Below, one piece after another: positions 1 through 6,158 of a stretch of 6,988 bases of DNA. The position numbers and the translations under genes are program-made. The notes below the pieces were generated by a model. It saw only the letters and a list, made by a program, of their open reading frames with translations. It was not told where the DNA came from and ran no database searches. The first letter of the stretch is position 1. The number at the start of each line of letters is the position of its first letter. This stretch comes from an uncultured Blautia sp. GTDB taxonomy: Bacteria; Bacillota_A; Clostridia; Lachnospirales; Lachnospiraceae. The DNA lies in the NCBI GenBank assembly GCA_905209435.1, contig CAJLTE010000131.1, forward strand, positions 1-6,988, in the 5' to 3' direction.

Positions 1-177
1 GCGTATTTGAAAAATCATTCCCGCAATCTGCACGCCCCACTTTGCGGTATATTTTTCCCGAATTCAGTTGCCGTAGCCCGCTACGGCGCCCTCATCCGGG
101 CAAAATCTTCCACAAATTGTGACGTACATCTTGCAGAAAGCCTTTTTCAAACACGCTTTGGCGCGTATTTGAAAAAT
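1..177. repeat. Imperfect palindromic (foldback) intergenic element plus partial second copy
   Basis: Bases 1-156 fold on themselves in one register (base i opposite base 157-i): by hand count about 54 of 76 pairs are Watson-Crick. The outer 14 bases pair at 13 of 14 positions (gcgtatttgaaaaa, 1-14, against tttttcaaacacgc, 143-156). The centre is a perfect 6-bp stem, ccgtag/ctacgg, with loop cccg (71-86). The end sequence gcgtatttgaaaaat recurs exactly at 163-177, so 143-156 can pair with 1-14 or with 163-176 (6-base loop), but not both. The second copy decays after base 177, keeping only a gcaat match. There is no plausible coding frame; the open frames across it are uninformative. It looks like a MITE or REP-type dispersed repeat, or a structured RNA; the left edge may continue beyond the window. 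The structure is read directly; the class is inference. Confidence 0.7.
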
Positions 178-184
178 GGTGCAA

Positions 185-214
185 TTGACCGAAAAACGGA
201 AGCTTGCATATAAT
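185..214 (+). promoter_or_regulatory. Sigma-A type promoter for the 250-624 gene
   Basis: The -35 box TTGACC (185-190, 5 of 6 to consensus) and the perfect -10 box TATAAT (209-214) are separated by 18 bases. Transcription would start near 221, giving a leader of about 29 bases. The -35 box lies 7 bases after the repeated end of the foldback element (163-177), so that element is immediately upstream of the promoter. Confidence 0.7.
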
Positions 215-249
215 GAGAGTGAAATGGAAAAGGAATCGAAATTGCTGAT

Positions 250-624
250 ATGATATATAAAGATTTTTATCCATTTTACACAAGCTATGCAAATCCCTTG
301 CTCTACCGGGGAGAAAAGGAACAAGAAGAGGAATTTTTTCTGATGAAATCCTACTATCCGGACACTGCCAGAAAGATACAGGAAAAAGTGGAAGAAGAAT
401 GTGATCTTCAGGATTATGAAGGCAGCCGGCTTTACGATGAATATCCTGACAGGTTTATGTTGTATCACCTTGGAAGGAAGATCGTGGATGAAGTAAGATC
501 AGAGGCTGATATGGAAGCAATGTCTGATGGACTTCTTGGTGATCTGGTAGAAGTGCTTCTTTTTCATGAAATATCACGAAGAAGATGCCGACGAAGAAGA
601 TGCAGGGGAGATTTTTACAGATAA
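250..624 (+). CDS. Conserved hypothetical protein with Arg/Cys-rich C-terminus (124 aa)
   Basis: Function unknown. The protein is small, probably cytoplasmic, with no signal peptide or membrane segment. Its N-terminus is rich in aromatic residues (FYPFYTSYANPLLY, about 6-19). An acidic, mainly helical middle follows (EKVEEECDLQDYEGSRLYDEYPDRF, given here as motif region about 45-69), and the end is strongly basic, with the pentapeptide RRRCR repeated exactly twice (110-119). From memory, short Lachnospiraceae proteins share the FYPFYTSY...NPLLY start, YDEYPDR and the RRRCRR tail, so I judge it a real family gene; I know no assigned role. The basic Cys tail could bind nucleic acid, metal or a polyanion (inference). 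Start choice: ATG 250 keeps the conserved N-terminus and follows a strong promoter, but the AAAAGGAA (228-235) is 14 bases away, longer than usual. ATG 343, 10 bases after AGAGGA (327-332), would drop the first 31 residues. Confidence 0.8.
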   Translation: MIYKDFYPFYTSYANPLLYRGEKEQEEEFFLMKSYYPDTARKIQEKVEEECDLQDYEGSRLYDEYPDRFMLYHLGRKIVDEVRSEADMEAMSDGLLGDLVEVLLFHEISRRRCRRRRCRGDFYR

Positions 625-648
625 GACGCATCAAAATGACAATTAGAG

Positions 649-675
649 GTTGCTGTGAGCGGAGTGAACAGTAAC
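649..675 (+). repeat. Stem-loop in spacer before the methyltransferase gene
   Basis: Arms gttgctgt (649-656) and acagtaac (668-675) form an 8-bp stem with one G-U pair around an 11-base loop (657-667). No T-run follows, so it is not a standard intrinsic terminator. The arms and the gagcggagtga loop resemble a hairpin repeat that I remember from spacers in Lachnospiraceae genomes; that resemblance is recollection, not a search result. It could be a dispersed palindrome or an RNA processing or stability element between the two genes. Confidence 0.5.
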
Positions 676-711
676 GATTACAGAATATAAAAGAAAATAA
701 TTATAATAAAA

Positions 712-1911
712 ATGAAAACAATAGATGAATATTTAGAGGAACAGATAAATGAACAGCTGTGTCAAGCTATCCTAAGCGGCAGCAGAGGGGACGGACCATC
801 CAAAGTAAAAATACGCCCGGTAGAAATCCGGGGGAAGGTGGTTTATCAGGCTTCTGAAACTGTAGGGACGAAGGTGCTCCATAAAAATTATTCCAGAGAG
901 GAACTGATCTCATATTTAAAAGCGGGGCTGCAGCATGATTTTTCTCAGCTTCAGGCAAGTGGGATGGCGCTGGATGGAACTATTCTGGTAAGCAAAAAAG
1001 GAAAGATGACCATAAAGACCAGACGTCATCCCGAAAATGGAAAAGGTCTGGCTTTCGGAAAGGACAAGACCTTCAGCAAGGGCACGCAGATATTGGCCCA
1101 CAATCGTGTAAAGCAGTACATACTTAAGGAAAATATTCCAGTCCCCTTTCTTGTTGATCTTGGTGTTATGAATAAGGAAGGCAGGATTATTACCCAAAAA
1201 TACGATAAGTTCCGACAGATCAATCGATTTCTGGAATTTATTCAGGACATTCTTCCAAGACTGGATCAACAGCGGGAAGTGACCATTCTTGATTTTGGAT
1301 GCGGAAAGTCCTATCTTACATTTGCCATGTATTACTATCTGAGAGAACTGAAAGGTTATGATGTAAATATTATTGGTCTGGATCTGAAAACAGATGTAAT
1401 AGAAAAATGTAATCATCTTGCAGTAAAGTATGGATATGAAAAACTGCATTTTTATCAGGGAGATATTGCTGATTATGAAGGTGTTTCTTCTGTTGATATG
1501 GTAGTAACCTTGCATGCCTGTGACACAGCTACAGATTATGCTCTTGCGAAGGCTGTGGAATGGGGAGCGAAAGTTATTTTGTCTGTACCCTGCTGTCAGC
1601 ATGAGGTAAATAGACAGATAAAAAATGAAGTGTTGGAGCCTGTACTGAAATATGGCATTCTTAAGGAGAGAATGGCTGCTTTGATGACAGATGGAATTCG
1701 AGCCAATCTGCTGGAAAGTATGGGATACGAAACTCAGATTCTGGAATTTATTGATATGGAGCATACACCCAAGAATTTGCTGATCCGTGCTGTAAAGACA
1801 GGCAAACCAAAAGATATGAAGAGTACAGTGCAGCTTATGAAGGAACTGCATATAAATCCTACACTGGAAAGACTTCTGTACCGTGAAGGGGAGGTACAAT
1901 CAGAGAGTTAA
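712..1911 (+). CDS. Class I SAM-dependent methyltransferase, Methyltransf_32-like
   Basis: A 399-residue cytoplasmic enzyme predicted to transfer a methyl group from S-adenosylmethionine; the substrate is unknown. Residues 1-190 form an N-terminal region particular to this family, including a basic stretch (about 105-120). The Rossmann methyltransferase fold starts at motif I, DFGCGKSYLTF (194-204). The acidic residue of motif II is in GLDLK (222-226). Motif IV is VVTLHACDTATD (264-275), and SVPCCQHE (291-298) follows. The LHACDTATD and PCCQH pair is typical of the Methyltransf_32 group, which includes eukaryotic METTL25/RRNAD1-like proteins; RNA or protein is therefore a possible substrate (inference). 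The start at 712 has no Shine-Dalgarno sequence: the 20 bases before it are only A and T apart from one G. Its stop codon is 11 bases before the next gene, indicating an operon. Confidence 0.88.
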   Translation: MKTIDEYLEEQINEQLCQAILSGSRGDGPSKVKIRPVEIRGKVVYQASETVGTKVLHKNYSREELISYLKAGLQHDFSQLQASGMALDGTILVSKKGKMTIKTRRHPENGKGLAFGKDKTFSKGTQILAHNRVKQYILKENIPVPFLVDLGVMNKEGRIITQKYDKFRQINRFLEFIQDILPRLDQQREVTILDFGCGKSYLTFAMYYYLRELKGYDVNIIGLDLKTDVIEKCNHLAVKYGYEKLHFYQGDIADYEGVSSVDMVVTLHACDTATDYALAKAVEWGAKVILSVPCCQHEVNRQIKNEVLEPVLKYGILKERMAALMTDGIRANLLESMGYETQILEFIDMEHTPKNLLIRAVKTGKPKDMKSTVQLMKELHINPTLERLLYREGEVQSES

Positions 1912-1917
1912 GAGGAG
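1911..1917 (+). promoter_or_regulatory. Ribosome binding site of the 1923 gene
   Basis: AGAGGAG lies 5 bases before ATG 1923 and its first A is the last base of the upstream stop codon. The methyltransferase gene therefore ends inside the next gene's ribosome binding site, which favours translational coupling. Confidence 0.75.
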
Positions 1918-1922
1918 AAAGA

Positions 1923-4373
1923 ATGATTAAATTTTTACGCAGAGCAGTGATTCTCCTGTTTGTTTTTGTTCTCGGCGTGGCAGGAAGTTCGTTCCTGCTG
2001 AATAGTGAGACTACGGATGACCGCTCTGATATGAATGATCCGGTTTTTCCGGAGGTAATGGTTGATTTTGATGGAAATTATGCAAACAGGATGTATGGTT
2101 ATGCACAGCCTATGCAGTCTGATTTTACCAGGGACAGTGTGACGCCTATTGATACATCCAAGGAACTGTCCTTTGTCATAAATGCCTATGATACAAAGGT
2201 GAAAAGCCTTTCCTATGAGATACGTACTTCAGATGGCAGTAAGGTACTGGAAAACCGTAAGATTAAAAGTCTGGATAAACAGGACAGCTATCTGAAAACA
2301 ACAATTAAGCTGAGCAGTGATCTTTTGATGAACCAGGAGTATTCTTTGCAATTATCTCTTGAGACAAATAAGGGAACAGCTTATTACTATACAAGAGTAG
2401 TTTCCAGATCCAATGTGAATGCTGCTCAGTACGTGAAGTTTGTTGCGAGCTTTTATGAAAAATGTCTGGATAAAGCGTCCGCCGAGGATCTGACTGCTTA
2501 CCTGGAATCAGACACATCCAGTACATCTACCAACTATACAGACATTAATATCAATTCTACATTTGCCCAGATCAGCTGGGGCAATCTGAACCCTCAGATT
2601 TACAGAAAGGGAATTCCTGTAGTGAAGGATATTAATGAAACCACAGCCAGTCTTTCTGTTGAATATCAGATTGCGGCACTGGATGAAGATGGAAACCAGG
2701 AAATCTATGATGTGACAGAATTTTACCGGATGCGTTATACTGAAACCAGAATCATGCTTCTGGATTTTAAACGAAGTGCATCACAGGTATTTGAGGAAAG
2801 CTCCATCAGCATTTCCGACAAGGGGCTTTTACTTGGAGTCAGAGACAAAAATGTGGAATATATGATGAATGAAAACGCAGGAGTTCTTGCTTTCGTTCAG
2901 GAAGGGGATTTATGGTCTTATTCTCCTGATGATGGAAAATTTTCCAGAATTTTCAGTTTCCGCAAAGAAACGGATGGAGATTTCAGGGATTCCAGATACC
3001 AGCATAATATAAAGATCATCCGTGTGGAAGATAACGGAGATGTGGACTTTGTTCTTTATGGATATATGAACAGAGGCGTTCGGGAAGGATACTGTGGTGT
3101 TTGTGTATATCATTACAGCAATGATCAGAATGTGGTGGAAGAAAAAGTATTTATTCCGTCTACAGAATCCTACGAATTCCTGAAAGAGGATCTTGGAACA
3201 TTATCCTATGTCAGTACAGAAAATGCTCTTTATCTTTTATTTGCAAATAAGCTTTATAAGATAAACATTTCAGATGGTACCAGTGAGGTTCTTGAGGAAG
3301 GAATTAAAATAGATGACTTTGCTGTTTCGGATACAGGTGCACATGCTGCATGGATCATTCAGGAAGGTGAAAGCGCCGGAAATATAAAAGAAATAGATTT
3401 TGAAACATTAGAAACCAGGAGTCTTGCACCATCTTCAGGACAGTCTTTAGTGCTGAATGGATTTATGAATGAAGATCTTGTTTATGGAATCGTAGTTGAT
3501 GGAGATGTGATCGCAGACGATAATGGTCATGAGACTACGGGGATTCATACGGTCCGTATTGAAGGATTTGATGGAACTTTGAAAAAAGAATATCATCAGG
3601 ATGGATTGTATGTAACTGATATTACCATGGGAAACACTATGATGGAATTTCAGTTGTCCAAGAAGACAAAAAAAGGATACAAAGCAGTAAGCAAGGATAA
3701 TATTCTGAATAATTCCAAAGCCTCGACCAATACTGTATCCGTGGAACTTGTGACAAATTCCAGAACCGGAACTCAGATACGACTGGCTCTCACTGAAACG
3801 CCTGAAATTCAGGAACCGTTAGTTGTTTATGCAAAAATGAAAAATATAGGTGATGACCGTATTATTCTGGATACGCAGATTCCTGAGGAAGATATTTACT
3901 ATGTTTATGCAAAAGGAGGATTGGACAGTACATTCACAGATCCTGCACTTGCGCTTCAAAGAGCAGATGATCAGACTGGTGTTGTGCTGAATCGTGCTCA
4001 GCAGTATGTATGGGAGCGTGGAAATAAGAAGACAAAGCTGACTCTTAATCTGGAGGATGTGCCGGAAGCAATGAAGAGTGCATCCCTGGATGTTACAGCA
4101 CTGCAGGAGGCTCTTGGGGATGAGGGTACTATCATTGATTTGTCTGGTTGTACATTAGACAGTGTCTTATATGAGGTCAGCGCCCAGCGTCCGGTAATTG
4201 CCAAGACCGGGGATAATACCAGTGTTGTGATCATTGGATATGATGAATATAACACATATCTGTACGATCCGCAGAAAGGGGAAACTTATCCTTACGGTAT
4301 GAATGACAGTACGGAGCTGTTTGAAAAGGCCGGCAATATTTTTATAAGTTATGTTGAGAAACTGAAGCTTTAA
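1923..4373 (+). CDS. Membrane-anchored extracytoplasmic protein, propeller-like middle, degenerate C39-like C-terminus
   Basis: Function unknown; 816 residues. A short basic start and a hydrophobic segment (about 8-27) form an uncleaved N-terminal anchor or signal peptide; no lipobox Cys is present. The rest should be outside the membrane. Residues about 60-165 look like a beta-sandwich (alternating strands, LSFVINAYD to YYYTRVV). Residues 169-310 are mixed alpha/beta. About 320-545 carry strand repeats such as VLAFVQEGDLWSYSPDDGKF and LYLLFANKLYKINISDGTSE, suggesting a beta-propeller. Residues about 690-815 contain YVWERGN (695-701), a helical stretch, RPVIA (756-760), VVIIGYDEYNTYLYDPQKGE (768-787) and a GNIFISY end. 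The order resembles a papain-like C39 domain. The catalytic Cys block is not visible and the usual His before the GYD strand is replaced (T766 by my alignment), while the DP (782-783) remains. I expect a non-enzymatic binding domain. From memory, similar long hypothetical proteins are widespread in Lachnospiraceae. It has a CGVC pair (391-394), which could be redox-active or a disulfide. It is in an operon with the upstream methyltransferase. Confidence 0.85.
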   Translation: MIKFLRRAVILLFVFVLGVAGSSFLLNSETTDDRSDMNDPVFPEVMVDFDGNYANRMYGYAQPMQSDFTRDSVTPIDTSKELSFVINAYDTKVKSLSYEIRTSDGSKVLENRKIKSLDKQDSYLKTTIKLSSDLLMNQEYSLQLSLETNKGTAYYYTRVVSRSNVNAAQYVKFVASFYEKCLDKASAEDLTAYLESDTSSTSTNYTDININSTFAQISWGNLNPQIYRKGIPVVKDINETTASLSVEYQIAALDEDGNQEIYDVTEFYRMRYTETRIMLLDFKRSASQVFEESSISISDKGLLLGVRDKNVEYMMNENAGVLAFVQEGDLWSYSPDDGKFSRIFSFRKETDGDFRDSRYQHNIKIIRVEDNGDVDFVLYGYMNRGVREGYCGVCVYHYSNDQNVVEEKVFIPSTESYEFLKEDLGTLSYVSTENALYLLFANKLYKINISDGTSEVLEEGIKIDDFAVSDTGAHAAWIIQEGESAGNIKEIDFETLETRSLAPSSGQSLVLNGFMNEDLVYGIVVDGDVIADDNGHETTGIHTVRIEGFDGTLKKEYHQDGLYVTDITMGNTMMEFQLSKKTKKGYKAVSKDNILNNSKASTNTVSVELVTNSRTGTQIRLALTETPEIQEPLVVYAKMKNIGDDRIILDTQIPEEDIYYVYAKGGLDSTFTDPALALQRADDQTGVVLNRAQQYVWERGNKKTKLTLNLEDVPEAMKSASLDVTALQEALGDEGTIIDLSGCTLDSVLYEVSAQRPVIAKTGDNTSVVIIGYDEYNTYLYDPQKGETYPYGMNDSTELFEKAGNIFISYVEKLKL

Positions 4374-4406
4374 AGTGGTTGTTGGGAAAGCCGGTACAGT
4401 CCGATA

Positions 4407-4435
4407 TTGAACATGTATGCAAAAAATGCTAGATG
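4407..4435 (+). promoter_or_regulatory. Possible promoter for galT
   Basis: TTGAAC (4407-4412) and TAGATG (4430-4435) are spaced by 17 bases, with a TG one base before the -10 (TGcTAGATG), an extended -10 arrangement. The -10 hexamer itself matches only 3 of 6 positions, so the call is weak. If real, the transcript starts near 4442 and carries the 4459-4494 hairpin in its leader. Confidence 0.35.
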
Positions 4436-4458
4436 TGAAAGATGCAGCAAAGTGGTGG

Positions 4459-4494
4459 TTAACAGTCTGTCTGTGGTGGAGGACAGACTGTTAA
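4459..4494 (+). promoter_or_regulatory. Perfect 13-bp inverted repeat in the galT leader
   Basis: Arms ttaacagtctgtc (4459-4471) and gacagactgttaa (4482-4494) are exact reverse complements around a 10-base loop (tgtggtggag). The next bases are aaaataaag, so there is no U-tract on the + strand, nor one after the stem on the - strand; it is not an intrinsic terminator. It ends 28 bases before the galT ATG, leaving the ribosome binding site free. GTGGTGG occurs twice, at 4452-4458 and in the loop at 4473-4479. It may be an mRNA stability stem, a protein-binding site for control of galT, or a dispersed palindrome. Confidence 0.6.
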
Positions 4495-4522
4495 AAATAA
4501 AGCAACAGGAAAGGACAGAAAA

Positions 4523-6013
4523 ATGCTAAGTGAAAGTATTAAAAAACTGGTACAGTATGGAATTGAGACAGGGCTTACTCCTGCCTGTGAGAAAAACTAT
4601 ACAACAAATCTTCTTCTTGATGTTTTTAAAGAAGATGAATACACAGAACCGGCAGAGGAATATTCTGATATTAATCTGGAAGAAGTTCTGAAAGAACTGT
4701 TAGACGAAGCTGTAGAACGTGGTCTGATTCAGGACAGTGTGGTTTACAGAGATCTGTTTGATACAAGATTAATGAACTGTCTTATGCCCCGCCCGGCTCA
4801 GGTACAGAAGTCTTTCTGGGAAAAATATGAGAAATCTCCGGAAGAAGCAACAGATTATTTCTATAAATTAAGCCAGGACAGTGATTATATTCGTCGTTAT
4901 CGTGTAAAGAAAGACCAGAAATGGACTGTGGATTCTCCTTATGGAGCAATTGATATTACAATCAACCTTTCTAAGCCAGAGAAAGATCCGAAAGCTATTG
5001 CTGCGGCAAAGCTTATCAAATCAAGCAGCTATCCCAAATGTCTGCTTTGTCCGGAAAATGAGGGATATGCAGGCCGCGCAAATCATCCTGCAAGAGAGAA
5101 TCACAGAATCATTCCGATCACAATCAATGACAGTCCGTGGGGAATGCAGTACTCTCCTTATGTTTATTATAATGAGCATTGTATTGTATTTAATTTCCAG
5201 CACACACCTATGAAAATCGAGAGAAACACATTTATCAAGCTGTTTGATTTCGTGAAGCTGTTTCCACATTATTTTCTGGGGTCAAATGCAGACTTACCGA
5301 TTGTGGGAGGTTCTATTCTCAGTCACGATCATTTCCAGGGCGGCCATTATACGTTTGCTATGGCAAAGGCTGAAATTGAGAAATATGTAACTATTCCGGG
5401 CTATGAGGATGTGGAGGCTGGTATTGTAAAATGGCCGCTGTCTGTACTTCGTATCCGTCATAAAGATGAGAAGCGCCTGATTGATCTGGCAACTCATGTG
5501 CTGGAGGTTTGGAGAGGCTATACAGATGAGGCTGCATTCATTTTTGCAGAAACGGATGGTGAACCTCATAATACGATCACTCCGATCGCACGTAAAAAAG
5601 GTGATATGTATGAGTTGGATCTGACTCTGCGAAACAATATTACCACAGAAGAAAATCCTCTTGGCGTATATCATCCGCATGCACAGTACCATCATATTAA
5701 GAAGGAGAATATCGGTCTGATCGAGGTTATGGGCTTGGCAGTTCTCCCTGCGCGATTAAAAGAAGAACTGGAGCTTTTGGAAGAATATATTCTGGATGGC
5801 AAGGATGTTGCTTCTAATGAGAAGATTGAAAAACATGCGCAGTGGGTAAAAGAATTCCTTCCGAAGTACGATCATCTTGATAAAGACAATATTGAAGAGG
5901 TTCTTCATAAAGAAGTTGGAAATGTGTTTGTTCACGTGCTGGAAGATGCTGGTGTTTACAAATGTACAGGAGAGGGCAGAGCTGCATTTATGCGTTTTAT
6001 TGAAAATTTGTAA
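4523..6013 (+). CDS. galT: UDP-glucose--hexose-1-phosphate uridylyltransferase, type II GalT
   Basis: A cytoplasmic Leloir-pathway enzyme: UDP-glucose plus galactose 1-phosphate gives glucose 1-phosphate plus UDP-galactose through a uridylylated histidine. The 496 residues match the type II family found in Firmicutes (about 490-510 residues), not the shorter type I of E. coli. Visible family features are KCLLCPENEGYAG with C173 and C176, a likely metal or structural pair, and the active-site block GGSILSHDHFQGG (262-274). That block gives the H-x-H-x-Q pattern H268, H270, Q272; by analogy with HPHGQ of type I, the second His is the nucleophile. MNCLMPRPAQV (about 89-99) and YHPHAQYHHIKKENIGLIEVMGLAVLPARL (motif region about 382-411) are also characteristic. 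AAAGGA (4510-4515) lies 7 bases before the ATG. No galK, galE or gal regulator is in the window, so the gene may be monocistronic or separated from its pathway partners. Confidence 0.96.
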   Translation: MLSESIKKLVQYGIETGLTPACEKNYTTNLLLDVFKEDEYTEPAEEYSDINLEEVLKELLDEAVERGLIQDSVVYRDLFDTRLMNCLMPRPAQVQKSFWEKYEKSPEEATDYFYKLSQDSDYIRRYRVKKDQKWTVDSPYGAIDITINLSKPEKDPKAIAAAKLIKSSSYPKCLLCPENEGYAGRANHPARENHRIIPITINDSPWGMQYSPYVYYNEHCIVFNFQHTPMKIERNTFIKLFDFVKLFPHYFLGSNADLPIVGGSILSHDHFQGGHYTFAMAKAEIEKYVTIPGYEDVEAGIVKWPLSVLRIRHKDEKRLIDLATHVLEVWRGYTDEAAFIFAETDGEPHNTITPIARKKGDMYELDLTLRNNITTEENPLGVYHPHAQYHHIKKENIGLIEVMGLAVLPARLKEELELLEEYILDGKDVASNEKIEKHAQWVKEFLPKYDHLDKDNIEEVLHKEVGNVFVHVLEDAGVYKCTGEGRAAFMRFIENL

Positions 6014-6040
6014 CCAAATCATAAAGACAATCTTTTGGAG

Positions 6041-6069
6041 TTGAAAGAATGTGTCCGTTTGATTATACT
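6041..6069 (+). promoter_or_regulatory. Sigma-A type promoter for the repeat-protein gene
   Basis: TTGAAA (6041-6046) and TATACT (6064-6069) each match consensus at 5 of 6 positions and are spaced by the ideal 17 bases. The transcription start would be about 6076, so the mRNA leader is about 83 bases and opens with the 6077-6114 stem-loop. This separates the gene from galT. Confidence 0.65.
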
Positions 6070-6120
6070 GAAGACAGCACAGAAGATGAAATAAGAACTA
6101 TTTATTTTCTGTGCAGATGA
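6049..6120 (+). CDS. Possible 23-residue small ORF (low confidence)
   Basis: An ATG at 6049 lies 8 bases after TTGGAG (6035-6040) and reads 23 codons to TGA at 6118-6120; the peptide begins MCPFDYTEDSTEDEIR and ends FLCR. It is acidic with two Cys and no membrane segment. It overlaps the promoter at 6041-6069 and the stem-loop at 6077-6114. It could only be translated from read-through of galT, because the local promoter would start transcription downstream of its ATG. Chance occurrence is quite possible; I do not recognise the peptide. Confidence 0.18.
   Translation: MCPFDYTEDSTEDEIRTIYFLCR
6077..6114 (+). promoter_or_regulatory. 5'-terminal stem-loop of the repeat-protein mRNA
   Basis: Outer arms gcacagaa (6077-6084) and ttctgtgc (6107-6114) pair perfectly. 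The stem continues through a G-U, two A-U pairs, a bulged G (6088) and aaata/tattt (6089-6093/6099-6103) to a 5-base loop, agaac. That is about 16 pairs with one bulge. No U-tract follows, so it is not a terminator. It starts within one or two bases of the predicted transcription start, which is the position of 5' stems that protect mRNAs from 5'-end-dependent decay. That role is inference. Confidence 0.55.
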
Positions 6121-6158
6121 TGAAAGCAGGAGAGACATTAAAAAGCAGAGGAGTGCCT

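Noticed and set aside
1..177. CRISPR array or integrase attachment site
   Set aside because: Only two copies of one short repeat with palindromic DNA between, no regular spacers, and no cas, tRNA or integrase gene nearby.
7..213. A 68-codon + strand frame within the foldback element
   Set aside because: It is explained by the palindromic repeat, has no ribosome binding site and ends inside the -10 box of the next promoter.
64..468. A 134-codon open frame on the - strand across the foldback element and the 250 gene
   Set aside because: Phe/Ile/Leu-rich translation typical of the reverse of an acidic, Lys/Glu-rich gene; it spans a non-coding palindrome and opposes a better-supported gene.
678..707. 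Promoter TTACAG-18-TATAAT before the methyltransferase
   Set aside because: The -35 matches only 2 of 6 positions and the start would fall on or after the ATG; kept only as an observation on the missing Shine-Dalgarno.
916..1899. A 327-codon open frame on the - strand
   Set aside because: It lies wholly antisense to the methyltransferase, whose SAM motifs are unmistakable; its translation is low-complexity and matches no family.
3081..3118. CGVC (391-394) of the anchored protein as a thioredoxin-like active site
   Set aside because: It is not in a thioredoxin-like context and sits in a beta-strand of the propeller-like region; at most a local disulfide.
4459..4494. Hairpin as a Rho-independent terminator for the 1923-4373 gene
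   Set aside because: The downstream side is aaaataaag, not a T-run, and the reverse strand also lacks a T-run after the stem.
5294..5695. A 133-codon - strand frame inside galT
   Set aside because: Shadow of the GalT coding sequence, including its active-site block; no independent signals.
6014..6040. Weak terminator after galT (aaaga/tcttt, or ccaaa/tttgg)
   Set aside because: Only 5-bp AT-rich or widely spaced stems with no adequate U-tract.
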